A stretch of DNA of 64,000 bases, taken from contig NZ_CP034015.1 in assembly GCF_003855395.1 (NCBI RefSeq), positions 4,722,001 through 4,786,000 of the forward strand, read 5' to 3'. The notes under the pieces were generated by a model. The model saw nothing but the letters and a program-made list of their open reading frames with translations, searched no databases and was not told the origin of the DNA. Below, piece by piece: positions 26,723-35,366 of the stretch (positions are counted from its first letter, which is position 1; every line of letters starts with the position of its first letter). The DNA comes from Shewanella livingstonensis (GTDB lineage Bacteria; Pseudomonadota; Gammaproteobacteria; Enterobacterales; Shewanellaceae). The translations under genes were made by a program, and so were the position numbers.

Positions 26723-27925
26723 ATGAATAGTCGCATTGCAATAACTCACATCGGATTGTGTACACCTCTGGGCAACTCGCCAGAAGAGGTGCTGCCTCGT
26801 CTCATTAATGGTGATGTCAGTGCCATGCAATGGCGTGATGATCTATTATTCGATGCGCCAACATTAGTCGGTTGCGTTGATGACAAACGCTTAATCAATA
26901 TTGCCGATCATTTGAGTCTATTTGCTTGCCGAAATAATCGTTTATTAAACACTGCCGCGCAGCAACTAATCCCCGCGGTGGAACAAGCTAAACATCGTTT
27001 TGGCGCAGATCGTATTGGGGTCGTGTTAGGTACTAGCACCTCCGGTATATCTAAAGGCGAAGCCGCATTAAAATATAAGCTTGTACATGGTCATTTTCCT
27101 TCGAGCTACCACTACTCGCAACAGGAACTGGGCAGTACCAGTGAGTATTTAAAGCAGTTATTTTTACTGTCTGGCCCTTGTTATACCGTGTCAACAGCCT
27201 GTTCATCGAGTGCCAAAGTATTTGCCAGTGCACAGCGATTACTCAATGCCAATTTATGCGATATGGTGATTGTGGGTGGTGTAGACAGCTTATGCCAACT
27301 AACCGTTAATGGCTTTGCAGCATTAGAGTCGGTATCTAAAGGCCATTGTAATCCGTTTAGTCGCCATCGTGATGGGATTAACATTGGTGAAGGTGCAGCT
27401 TTATTTACCCTAGAACGCGGCCAAAGTGAGGTGATGTTAGCTGGGATAGGCGAGTCTGCCGATGCGCATCATATTTCAGCGCCGCACCCTCAAGGAACAG
27501 GCGCGATTGCAGCTATGCAACAAGCGCTAGCAGCGGCAAATATTTCACCGCAACAGATTAATTATGTCAATCTACATGGCACTGCTACCCCTAAAAATGA
27601 TGCCATGGAGTCTCGGGCAATCAACGCGGTATTTAGCCATACCTCGCCGCCATGCAGTTCAACTAAACCACTTACCGGTCATACTTTGGGCGCCGCTGGA
27701 GCAATTGAAGCGGCCTTTTGCTATTTGTTATTAAGTCCGCTTAATCATAATCAACGCCTACCACCTCATGTATGGGATGGTCAGTTTGATGATAACGACC
27801 CAAAAATCTCATTGGTCAATGGCAACTGCAATACTGGCCAGAGTCAGCTCAATTTTATTATGAGTAATTCATTTGCCTTTGGCGGCAGTAATGCCAGCCT
27901 GATTTTTTGTCGCAAGGATGCCTGA
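26723..27925 (+). CDS. apeO: Beta-ketoacyl-ACP synthase (elongating ketosynthase)
   Basis: A 400-aa FabF-like condensing enzyme with an intact catalytic triad: C160 in TVSTACSSSAK, H285 in NLHGTATPKND and H320 in KPLTGHTLGAAGA. It should add malonyl-ACP units to the aryl starter, together with the chain-length factor encoded first in the operon. The 54-base gap before it is the largest inside the cluster, so a second promoter here is possible. It overlaps the dehydratase gene by 8 bases. Confidence 0.92.
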   Translation: MNSRIAITHIGLCTPLGNSPEEVLPRLINGDVSAMQWRDDLLFDAPTLVGCVDDKRLINIADHLSLFACRNNRLLNTAAQQLIPAVEQAKHRFGADRIGVVLGTSTSGISKGEAALKYKLVHGHFPSSYHYSQQELGSTSEYLKQLFLLSGPCYTVSTACSSSAKVFASAQRLLNANLCDMVIVGGVDSLCQLTVNGFAALESVSKGHCNPFSRHRDGINIGEGAALFTLERGQSEVMLAGIGESADAHHISAPHPQGTGAIAAMQQALAAANISPQQINYVNLHGTATPKNDAMESRAINAVFSHTSPPCSSTKPLTGHTLGAAGAIEAAFCYLLLSPLNHNQRLPPHVWDGQFDDNDPKISLVNGNCNTGQSQLNFIMSNSFAFGGSNASLIFCRKDA

Positions 27926-28433
27926 TTTAATGTCAACACTCACAGCAGATGCCGCCATGCTAGCGCAAGATGTTAGCCATTTTATTCCACACCGCGCGCC
28001 CATGATCTTAATTGATAAGCTGTTAGGGCATACACCAGACAGCTTGACCACCGAAACCTATATTAGCTCTAATAGTGCTTATTTTGACTGCCAACTCAAT
28101 GGTGTACCCAATTACGTTGCCATTGAGTATATGGCCCAAAGCATAGCAGCATTAGCCGGCATAGAAGCACTATTGCACCACGAAGATATACGGGTTGGTT
28201 TTTTACTCGGTAGCCGCAAGTTGCACATGCATATCGACACTTTTATCTTAGGTCAGTCTTATCGCACTCAGGTGACTAGGCTGTATCAAGAAGAGTCAGG
28301 GTTAGCTGTATTTGATTGCCATATTTATCATCAACATACCTTAGTGGCACAAGCTAATGTCAATGTATTTCAACCCAAAGACACCCAAGCTTATATTGAT
28401 GAAAGCCAAACCACAGCTAAACATGATCAATAA
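27918..28433 (+). CDS. apeP: 3-hydroxyacyl-ACP dehydratase, second copy
   Basis: A 171-aa hotdog protein. HFIPHRAPMILIDKLLGHTPDS is the family N-terminal motif (HR-PM-L-D) and EYMAQSIAALAGIEA provides the acidic active-site helix with the MAQ signature. Two dehydratases per cluster is normal; in related systems they work as a pair on the elongating chain. ATG 27918 overlaps apeO; another ATG at 27930 could be used. Confidence 0.86.
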   Translation: MPDLMSTLTADAAMLAQDVSHFIPHRAPMILIDKLLGHTPDSLTTETYISSNSAYFDCQLNGVPNYVAIEYMAQSIAALAGIEALLHHEDIRVGFLLGSRKLHMHIDTFILGQSYRTQVTRLYQEESGLAVFDCHIYHQHTLVAQANVNVFQPKDTQAYIDESQTTAKHDQ

Positions 28434-28483
28434 ACCTTTTTATACCCCATTGGAGTTCCTCGAATACATCACGGAGAGACATT

Positions 28484-29209
28484 TTGAATAATAGAGTATT
28501 AGTTACCGGTTCAAGCAGAGGAATAGGCAAGGCTATCGCGATTAAATTAGCCGAAAATGGCTTTAATATTGCACTGCATTTTCACAGTAATCATGTCGCT
28601 GCGGCGCAAGTACAAAAAACCTTATTAGATCTTGGGGTGCAAGTAAGTGTATTGCAATTTGATATTGCCGACCGTCAAGCAGTTAAGCTTGCTATTGAAA
28701 CTGACACTGCTGAACATGGCGCTTATTACGGGGTTATTCTGAATGCGGGTATCAACCGTGATACCGCCTTCCCCGCCATGACCGAACACGAGTGGGATAG
28801 CGTGATCCACACTAACCTTGATGGTTTTTATAATGTGATTCATCCAACCATTATGCCGATGGTGCAAGCCCGTAAAGGCGGGCGCATTATTACGCTCGCG
28901 TCGGTATCAGGTATTGCAGGTAACCGTGGCCAGGTCAATTACAGCGCCTCAAAAGCGGGGATTATTGGCGCAACTAAAGCGCTGTCTCTTGAGTTAGCTA
29001 AGCGCAAAATCACCGTTAATTGTATCGCCCCTGGACTGATTGAAACCGACATGGTCAGCGATATCCCAACTGATATGGTTAACCAAATAGTGCCGATGAA
29101 ACGCATGGGTAAACCTAGCGAGATAGCGGGCCTAGCTAATTTTTTAATGTCAGATGATGCTGCCTACATTACCCGCCAAGTGATTTCTGTTAACGGAGGC
29201 ATGATATGA
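28484..29209 (+). CDS. apeQ: 3-oxoacyl-ACP reductase (FabG-like)
   Basis: A 241-aa short-chain dehydrogenase/reductase using NADPH to reduce each 3-keto intermediate. Seen: the cofactor loop TGSSRGIGKA, LNAGINRD (NAG motif), the catalytic serine in LASVSGIAGNRGQVNYSASK and YxxxK in YSASK, and a C-terminal NGGM. The start is a TTG at 28484 preceded by ACGGAGAGA at an ideal distance; there is no nearer ATG before the cofactor loop. It overlaps the last ketosynthase by 4 bases. Confidence 0.93.
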   Translation: MNNRVLVTGSSRGIGKAIAIKLAENGFNIALHFHSNHVAAAQVQKTLLDLGVQVSVLQFDIADRQAVKLAIETDTAEHGAYYGVILNAGINRDTAFPAMTEHEWDSVIHTNLDGFYNVIHPTIMPMVQARKGGRIITLASVSGIAGNRGQVNYSASKAGIIGATKALSLELAKRKITVNCIAPGLIETDMVSDIPTDMVNQIVPMKRMGKPSEIAGLANFLMSDDAAYITRQVISVNGGMI

Positions 29210-30435
29210 AGCGCGTAGTCGTTACCGGCATGGGTGGCATTTGTGCGTTAGGCCAAGACTGGCAGCAAATTAAAGCCAGCCTCTTAGCCAAACATAACTG
29301 CGTAATTAGAATGGACGAATGGGACCGATATCCAGGCTTAAATACTCGTCTAGCTGCGCCAGTAACTGAGTTTGTTACTCCGAAACACTATTCACGAAAA
29401 AAAACTCGTTCTATGGGCCGGGTGTCTTTAATGGCCACTAGAGCCAGTGAACTCGCTTTAGAAGATGCGGGGTTATTAGACGCCCCCATTCTTAATTCTG
29501 GTCAAGTTGGAGTCGCTTACGGTTCATCAACTGGCAGTACTGATCCCATTATGGGATTTGGCGACATGTTAAAAACCGGCGAAATGTCTGGGTTAACCGC
29601 CACTAGCTATATCCGTATGATGGCGCACACCACGGCAGTTAATATTGGGGTATTTTTTGGTTTACAGGGCCGAATCCACACCACCAGCAGTGCATGTACC
29701 TCTGCCAGCCAGGGCATAGGTTACGCCTATGAAGCCATTAAATACGGTATGCAAACCATTATGTTAGCTGGCGGTGCTGAAGAGCTTTGCCCTACTGAAG
29801 CCGTGGTTTTTGATACTTTGTTTGCCACTAGCACCCAAAATGATACTCCAGAATTAACGCCGCGCCCTTTTGACAGCCAACGTGACGGTTTGGTTATTGG
29901 AGAAGGTGCTTGCACACTAATATTGGAAGAGCTTGAACATGCTCAAGCCCGTGGCGCCAAAATTTATGCTGAACTGGTTGGTTTTGGTACTAACTCAGAT
30001 GGCCAACATGTGACTCAACCGAATGCTAACACCATGGAAGTGGCGATTCGTTTGGCCTTAACGGATGCACAACTAACCCCACAAGACATTGGTTATGTTA
30101 GCGCCCATGGCACCGCGACAGATCGTGGCGATATTGCCGAAACAGCCGCGACTTATGCTGTATTTGGTGAAAACACACCGATTTCATCACTTAAAAGTTA
30201 TACCGGTCATACCTTGGGTGCTTGTGGCTCATTAGAAGCATGGACCAGTATTGAAATGATGAATGAGGGTTGGTTTGCGCCAACATTGAACTTAACTGAA
30301 ATTGATCCAAAATGTGCAGAGCTCGATTACATTAAAGGCAATATTCGTCATATCGACACCCACTACATCATGAGTAATAATTTTGCCTTTGGCGGCATTA
30401 ATACTTCATTGATTTTTAAACGCTGGCGCTCATAA
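29206..30435 (+). CDS. apeR: Beta-ketoacyl-ACP synthase, terminal gene of the aryl polyene operon
   Basis: A 409-aa ketosynthase with C164 in SSACTSASQG, H301 in SAHGTATDRGD and H335 in SYTGHTLGACG. It differs from the other ketosynthase in the cluster (ASACS-like site replaced by SSACT) and in work on the pathway the corresponding enzyme has a supporting or initiating role rather than bulk elongation. Start overlaps the reductase stop (ATGA). A bidirectional terminator 75 bases further on ends the 17-kb operon. Confidence 0.92.
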   Translation: MKRVVVTGMGGICALGQDWQQIKASLLAKHNCVIRMDEWDRYPGLNTRLAAPVTEFVTPKHYSRKKTRSMGRVSLMATRASELALEDAGLLDAPILNSGQVGVAYGSSTGSTDPIMGFGDMLKTGEMSGLTATSYIRMMAHTTAVNIGVFFGLQGRIHTTSSACTSASQGIGYAYEAIKYGMQTIMLAGGAEELCPTEAVVFDTLFATSTQNDTPELTPRPFDSQRDGLVIGEGACTLILEELEHAQARGAKIYAELVGFGTNSDGQHVTQPNANTMEVAIRLALTDAQLTPQDIGYVSAHGTATDRGDIAETAATYAVFGENTPISSLKSYTGHTLGACGSLEAWTSIEMMNEGWFAPTLNLTEIDPKCAELDYIKGNIRHIDTHYIMSNNFAFGGINTSLIFKRWRS

Positions 30436-30510
30436 TTCATAACAACAAAACCTGTAACGCCTACTCGCTGTAAACTCAATGTCAAACAGTTAATTCAATT
30501 TAAATAACAC

Positions 30511-30540
30511 AACAGGCGAAAGTAATGCATTCGCCTGTTT
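30511..30540. terminator. Bidirectional terminator between apeR and chemoreceptor gene
   Basis: Inverted repeat AACAGGCGAA / TTCGCCTGTT with a 9-nt loop, T tract to the right; the two flanking genes converge on it. Confidence 0.85.
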
Positions 30541-30549
30541 TACTACGAA

Positions 30550-32052
30550 TTACACTTTATAAGCTGCTGCTTTGGCTTGATAATCTTCGGTAATACGTTT
30601 CATCTCTACTGCTCCGCTGGCCAATTTTTTCACCTGTTCTGATAATAGCACCACCGCTTTAGCATTATCTAAAATCTCCGCACCAATTTGAGTCAACCTA
30701 CCGGCTTGTTCTTGGGTGCCATTGGCCACATTGTGACTCAAGGTCGCTACTTGACCAATCTGGCCAGAACGTTGATCTAACCCTTGAGCAATGCTATTTG
30801 TATGCTGTACGTTTTGAGATGTACGCTGCTTACCTTGATCCATAGACTCAACGGTTTTTAACATACTCACATTCAAACGACTGAGCACTTTTTCAATGCC
30901 ATCTGTCGATTGGCTGGTGCGTTTTGCTAAGGTGCGTACTTCATCTGCCACTACAGCAAAACCTCGGCCACTTTCACCGGCTCTCGCGGCTTCAATCGCT
31001 GCATTCAATGCTAATAAATTAGTTTGATCAGAAATACTGCGAATAGCCTGCAATAAAGTCGTGATAGAGGTGACATCTTGAGTTAAATCAGTCATCGACT
31101 CGGTTACTTCGGTCATATTAGTTTCTAGTGCTTGCATATCTTTCATGATATTTAACGCGCTTTGGCGATCACCAATACTTGAGGTTGCCCCCTCTCTTGC
31201 TTGATCAGCAGAAACTTGGCTGTCATGTGCCATTTGCTGAAAACTATCGATCACATGTTGAGTCGATTCAGCAATGATCCCCGCCTGAGTATTTTGCTGT
31301 TGAACGCCCTGCTGGGCTTGCTCACTCAAGCTCATCAAGTTATCTGAAGTACTGCCCATCTTCACTGCTATATCGCGATAGTCATTAAACAATTGCGACA
31401 ACTCTTCAAGCATCAAATTAAACGAAATCTCAGCCGGAGTGTCAGCTGAAGGCAAGCGTATTGATAAATCTTTATCAGCCGATATCTGCTCAATGGCACC
31501 CGCAATGCGTTGATTGGCAATAGCATCGGTACGCATAAATAAAGCAATACGGATAAGAATAAAGGTTTCTGCGGCAGCAAATAATGCATGGATAAGCATG
31601 ATGCTCCAGTTGCACTCACCGGCAAATATCATTACAGGAGTATCGAATAAGCTAATACCTTGCAGCTGAATATATGTCAGGCCAACATGGTGCACAGCAA
31701 CGGTAAGCAAAGAGGCTAGTAACGGTTGCCAGCGTAGGTAAATTAAAAAGACTCCCATAGAAGCAAAAATATGAAAGTGCATTTCAATCATGCCCATTTG
31801 GCTTTGGATTAATAATGCCGATACGGTCATCATGATCACCGCACCCACAATCCCAAATAACTCAGAGCCCTTCAACAAGCTATAGCTAAGCTGCACTATA
31901 ACTAAAATAGCTATCGCCGAAAAAGTACTAAAGGTCAGCATTTTTGCGCCAAAAAAACCACTGATAAATAGCAGCGGTGCTTGTAACATTAAAATTTTAT
32001 ATATGTATGAATCGTGTTTTTTTAACAGTTCTATTGTGTATTTATCATTCAT
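30550..32052 (-). CDS. Methyl-accepting chemotaxis protein with multi-helix membrane sensor
   Basis: A 500-aa chemoreceptor. Instead of the usual two helices around a periplasmic domain, residues about 15-185 form six hydrophobic segments with short loops ([16 protein letters not shown] in the middle). A HAMP-like stretch follows ([19 protein letters not shown]), then a long coiled coil and the invariant cytoplasmic tip [15 protein letters not shown] followed by [10 protein letters not shown], which contacts CheA and CheW. The membrane-embedded sensor suggests a signal within or near the membrane; which one cannot be told. It is 8 bases from the SCO1-like gene and probably co-transcribed with it. 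Confidence 0.88.
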   Translation of the reverse strand: MNDKYTIELLKKHDSYIYKILMLQAPLLFISGFFGAKMLTFSTFSAIAILVIVQLSYSLLKGSELFGIVGAVIMMTVSALLIQSQMGMIEMHFHIFASMGVFLIYLRWQPLLASLLTVAVHHVGLTYIQLQGISLFDTPVMIFAGECNWSIMLIHALFAAAETFILIRIALFMRTDAIANQRIAGAIEQISADKDLSIRLPSADTPAEISFNLMLEELSQLFNDYRDIAVKMGSTSDNLMSLSEQAQQGVQQQNTQAGIIAESTQHVIDSFQQMAHDSQVSADQAREGATSSIGDRQSALNIMKDMQALETNMTEVTESMTDLTQDVTSITTLLQAIRSISDQTNLLALNAAIEAARAGESGRGFAVVADEVRTLAKRTSQSTDGIEKVLSRLNVSMLKTVESMDQGKQRTSQNVQHTNSIAQGLDQRSGQIGQVATLSHNVANGTQEQAGRLTQIGAEILDNAKAVVLLSEQVKKLASGAVEMKRITEDYQAKAAAYKV

Positions 32053-32060
32053 AAATATGC

Positions 32061-32672
32061 CTAGATTTCAGAGTAAATAATTTGCTTAAGTTCAAGCAAC
32101 ATTTTTTGAGTTGAGAGCTGCTGTGCGGTATAGATCCGCTCAACGGCCCCATTAGGTGACAATAAAAACAGCTTACCTACATGATTAATACTGGTGAGTT
32201 CAAGATTGATATTTTCAGACAAACGCCTGTCCAATAGCTGTAAAGCATCATCAGACAATGATGCACTCACAAAACTCGGTGAGCGATCATCTATTAAGCT
32301 TTTTCGCACTGCTAGGGTGTCATTATTAGGGTCAATCGTCACAAACATAAATTGCACCTCAGCTTCTGTTAATAAAGCATCCTGCTGTATGTGTTGCTCC
32401 AATTGCATCATTTGTTGGATCCGTATCGGGCAAATTTCAGAGCACGATAAAAACCCCATAAATAAATAAGTATATCCCGCAGAAGAAGCGGGAAATTGGT
32501 GAGTGTGCAGATCAACGCCTTGCCAACTAAAACGCAGCTGTTCACTGCCATGAGTGCTAATGCCATAAGCTTGTTCATCTGCAGACCATTGGCTAACCAC
32601 CATAAGTATCGGCACCAAGCCTAAGGTGATACAAATCAGCACCATTGCAATAACTACTTTTTTTATATGCAT
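32061..32672 (-). CDS. SCO1/SenC/PrrC family copper-binding protein
   Basis: A 203-aa protein anchored by an N-terminal helix (residues 5-27), with a periplasmic thioredoxin-like domain. The copper/redox site is the CxxxC motif CSEICP and the distal histidine in [13 protein letters not shown], all intact; [13 protein letters not shown] is the family's central strand. SCO proteins deliver copper to the CuA centre of cytochrome c oxidase or act as thiol reductases. No oxidase gene is beside it here; the partner is a chemoreceptor, an unusual pairing. Confidence 0.87.
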   Translation of the reverse strand: MHIKKVVIAMVLICITLGLVPILMVVSQWSADEQAYGISTHGSEQLRFSWQGVDLHTHQFPASSAGYTYLFMGFLSCSEICPIRIQQMMQLEQHIQQDALLTEAEVQFMFVTIDPNNDTLAVRKSLIDDRSPSFVSASLSDDALQLLDRRLSENINLELTSINHVGKLFLLSPNGAVERIYTAQQLSTQKMLLELKQIIYSEI

Positions 32673-32759
32673 AGATTCATACCAATAGACATAAACTAAT
32701 TATAGTCACAATTTATCTATAGTGGCCATCTCGCGACATAAAAATAAATCGATAAGCTA

Positions 32760-33334
32760 TACCAATCCGCATTAGAATTTGTTCCTTTAGCGAAAATTAT
32801 CAGTGCGGTATTCGAGTCAGCCTTTTGAAGACATAGTCGTTCTCGGCAACTGCTCCTGCGTTGCTCTACCTCCTGCATCCATGCAGTCGTACGTTAAGAA
32901 AGGCTAACAAAGAAGACCACGCTGATAAGTTCGCCCTTCGGCGCAGTGTCACAACCCCCATTACTGCTTCAAATAACCTTGTTGTAGAAGACTACACCTA
33001 CAGTCATTTTCATTGTACTGGGCCTAGGGCCTGTTGATCTTTGCTGGTTGAATTTTGTTCGAGTTAAAAACGTTTTAATCGAGGCGAATGGATTGATGCC
33101 TAGTCATCTAAGCAAAATGCATTCAACAAAGAGTAAAACGTTTTTAGCCGAACCCTTCGGGCAGCGTTTGTTGGCCATTTTTACTGTGTTATCGACTTTT
33201 TATGTAGAATAACTACACCTCAAAGTCTCTGCCTTGTACAAATGGCCAACAATTCGCTGCAAAAATAACCTTGAAAGATCAACAGGCCCTAGTGACGCAG
33301 CCTAAAATAGATCATATTCTAATAAGGATTGGTA
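32760..33334. repeat. Outer MITE-like inverted-repeat element
   Basis: Ends are near-perfect inverted copies: TACCAATCCGCATTAGAAT at 32760-32778 and ATTCTAATAAGGATTGGTA at 33316-33334 (17 of 19 pair). Inside, 32790-32809 also pairs imperfectly with 32916-32934, giving a long hairpin. No transposase frame is present, so this looks like a non-autonomous miniature element or intergenic repeat, with a second element inserted in it. Confidence 0.65.
33024..33292. repeat. Inner MITE-like element with perfect 19-bp terminal inverted repeats
   Basis: A 269-bp unit bounded by CTAGGGCCTGTTGATCTTT (33024-33042) and its exact reverse complement (33274-33292). Internal arms 33161-33184 and 33237-33260 also pair closely (GCAGCG plus GTTGGCCATT). 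The outermost TA could be a target duplication of the IS630/mariner type. It encodes no protein and lies within the outer repeat. Confidence 0.75.
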
Positions 33335-33501
33335 TTACACAACTCAATAGCTGCAATAGTACGCAGTAAAGTCAGTATTGGATTCATTAGATAAGTAAAT
33401 TAATCGATTTTAACAGAAGTATTGATTTCAAAGATGGGGAAGGTCAATCACAAAAGTATCAAGTAAAAAGTCGCTAAGTTGACATAATCAGCATAAAAAA
33501 A

Positions 33502-33528
33502 CGCCTAAACCGATATCAGATTTAGGCG
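33502..33528 (-). terminator. Terminator of azoreductase gene
   Basis: Inverted repeat CGCCTAAA / TTTAGGCG, followed on the minus strand by a run of seven T, 27 bases past the azoR stop. Confidence 0.88.
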
Positions 33529-33554
33529 CTCTTCATACTAAAAGCTCGGTTAAC

Positions 33555-34148
33555 TTAAAGCGTAATAGCATCAAGCGCTTTTTTAGCTTGGCTAATGCCC
33601 GCTTCAGCAGCATCTGGGCCCATATTTAATGATTCTGCGTAAACCGTTTCAACTTGAGTAATTCCAATAAAACTAAGCACTGTGGTTAAATAAGGTACCA
33701 CATGATCTGTCGTTCCGCCCTTGTGAGCTCCACCGCGTGTAGTAACAATAATCGCACGTTTACCTTCAATTAACCCCACTGGTCCTGTGTCGGTATAGGT
33801 AAACGTTACGCCTGCTCGGGCAATAAGATCAATCCAACTTTTTAAGGTCGTTGGAATAGTAAAATTATACATCGGCGCTGCAATAACAATGGTGTCATGG
33901 GCTTTGATTTCGGCAACTAACTCATCCGATAAAGCCACCGCAGCTAATTGACGTTCTGAAAGGTTGTCACCACCACGAAGACCGGAAGCAAGCTCACCAT
34001 CTAACATTGGAAGCGTCTGACTGCCTAAATCACGCACAGTGATCTGCGCACCTTTATCGCTCCATTGCTGGGTGACATAATCAACTAATGCTGAAGATTG
34101 TGAATAACTGCCCAAAATACTTGATTTTAAAATTAATACTTTTGCCAT
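33555..34148 (-). CDS. azoR: FMN-dependent NADH-azoreductase
   Basis: A 197-aa flavodoxin-fold enzyme, the usual AzoR length. It reduces azo bonds and quinones with NADH in the cytoplasm and is thought to protect from thiol and quinone stress. Seen: an N-terminal FMN phosphate loop ([12 protein letters not shown]), the family signature [17 protein letters not shown], and the GGAHKGG loop near residues 136-142. It has its own terminator. No regulator is adjacent. Confidence 0.93.
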   Translation of the reverse strand: MAKVLILKSSILGSYSQSSALVDYVTQQWSDKGAQITVRDLGSQTLPMLDGELASGLRGGDNLSERQLAAVALSDELVAEIKAHDTIVIAAPMYNFTIPTTLKSWIDLIARAGVTFTYTDTGPVGLIEGKRAIIVTTRGGAHKGGTTDHVVPYLTTVLSFIGITQVETVYAESLNMGPDAAEAGISQAKKALDAITL

Positions 34149-34283
34149 TGTTATATTTACCCCTATGTTTGTTGGGTCATATGGCTATGCGCCTGACCAA
34201 TTGAGTAATTATATTAGTCTATAAAAAAGAAAAAAAGCGCAATAAATCCGCAATTACGTTCGATAAAATCGAAACATATTAGC

Positions 34284-34778
34284 TTAATCTAGGCTGGATG
34301 ATTTTGGCGGCAAAGACACAAATTGGCCAGTAAACGTAGCGCACATGATCTCATCGCAATATAACGCCACTTCGAGGGTCATTTTAACTCGGTGGCCATG
34401 ATTTAATGGGGTTAAATCAGTATAAGGCCAAATAACTTTGGCATAAGGTTGTTTCGTTACCGGCTTTAAATATCTTACCTTAGCATCAGCTAATACAATA
34501 TCACCGTGTGCTTGTGACAATTGTTGCTGCAACCACACCATTCCCCAGCCTGTTAGGGTCATTAAGGTATAAATGCTGCCAGCAAACATGGTGTGATGTA
34601 AATTAATATTGGGCTCAATTGGCGCAGTCACCTTTAAGCTATCACCATTAAACAGCAACGGGGTAATGCCCATAAATTTACTTACCGGAATAGTATTGTG
34701 CCAAGTTTCGCACAAAGTCTGTAGTAAGGCTGCCACCTTGGCATTTGATTGCGCTTCAGTAAATGAAATATCGAGCAT
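34284..34778 (-). CDS. YiiD C-terminal-type putative thioesterase
   Basis: A 164-aa hotdog-fold protein corresponding to the thioesterase domain found at the C-terminus of YiiD/FabY. NINLHHTMFAGSIYTLMTLTGWG is the family's core helix region (positions about 58-80), with the conserved N-x-H-T-M-F-A-G. A clean GGAGG precedes the ATG on the minus strand. FabY relatives act in fatty-acid initiation; for free-standing copies the substrate is unknown. It is 48 bases upstream of dtd and probably in one unit with it. Confidence 0.8.
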   Translation of the reverse strand: MLDISFTEAQSNAKVAALLQTLCETWHNTIPVSKFMGITPLLFNGDSLKVTAPIEPNINLHHTMFAGSIYTLMTLTGWGMVWLQQQLSQAHGDIVLADAKVRYLKPVTKQPYAKVIWPYTDLTPLNHGHRVKMTLEVALYCDEIMCATFTGQFVSLPPKSSSLD

Positions 34779-34826
34779 AACGGCATCCCTCCGACGATGA
34801 CTAGTTAACCTAATTTGTTGATAGTG

Positions 34827-35264
34827 TTACACCTGCAGATTAAAGGTCACAGGGCCATCATTAATCAACTCGACCTGCATATCTGCACCAAATTGCCCGG
34901 TCTCAGTAACAACCCCTTGTTGCCGGCAATACTCCACAAAAGCTAAATAAAGACTGTCGGCTTGTGCAGGTGTTGCTGCACGGGAAAAGCTGGGCCTTAA
35001 GCCTTTACCGGTATCTGCCGCTAAGGTAAATTGTGACACCACTAATAATTTACCCCCCACTTGAGCTAGATTAAGATTCATTTTGCCATTCTCATCACTA
35101 AACACTCGATAGTTAATGACTTTCGTGGCTAATTTAACCATTTTTTCAATATTATCTTCGCGCTCAACACCTAATAATACTAACAAGCCTTGGTCAATTT
35201 TGCCGACTATCGCACTGTCTACCGAGACTGATGCACGTTTTACGCGTTGAATTAATGCAATCAT
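34827..35264 (-). CDS. dtd: D-aminoacyl-tRNA deacylase
   Basis: A 145-aa editing enzyme that frees D-amino acids (and glycine) mis-attached to tRNA. The two family motifs are intact: SQFTLAADT near residue 80 and the Gly-cisPro-containing NDGPVTFNL at the C-terminus. Length and N-terminus ([13 protein letters not shown]) are standard. In many gammaproteobacteria dtd lies next to yihY, pip-like hydrolases and a YiiD-type gene, as here. Confidence 0.95.
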   Translation of the reverse strand: MIALIQRVKRASVSVDSAIVGKIDQGLLVLLGVEREDNIEKMVKLATKVINYRVFSDENGKMNLNLAQVGGKLLVVSQFTLAADTGKGLRPSFSRAATPAQADSLYLAFVEYCRQQGVVTETGQFGADMQVELINDGPVTFNLQV

Positions 35265-35366
35265 AACAATCCTAAAAATATTCTATTTAATAAAAAATAG
35301 ATTATGTTATATAACATGATGTTAACTAAAAAATATTAACAAATTATTATTAAATGAAACTGTATA

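Noticed and set aside
32790..32934. The hairpin arms in the repeat block considered as an attenuator or tRNA-like RNA
   Set aside because: No cloverleaf or anticodon arm; the arms belong to the inverted-repeat element and lie away from gene starts.
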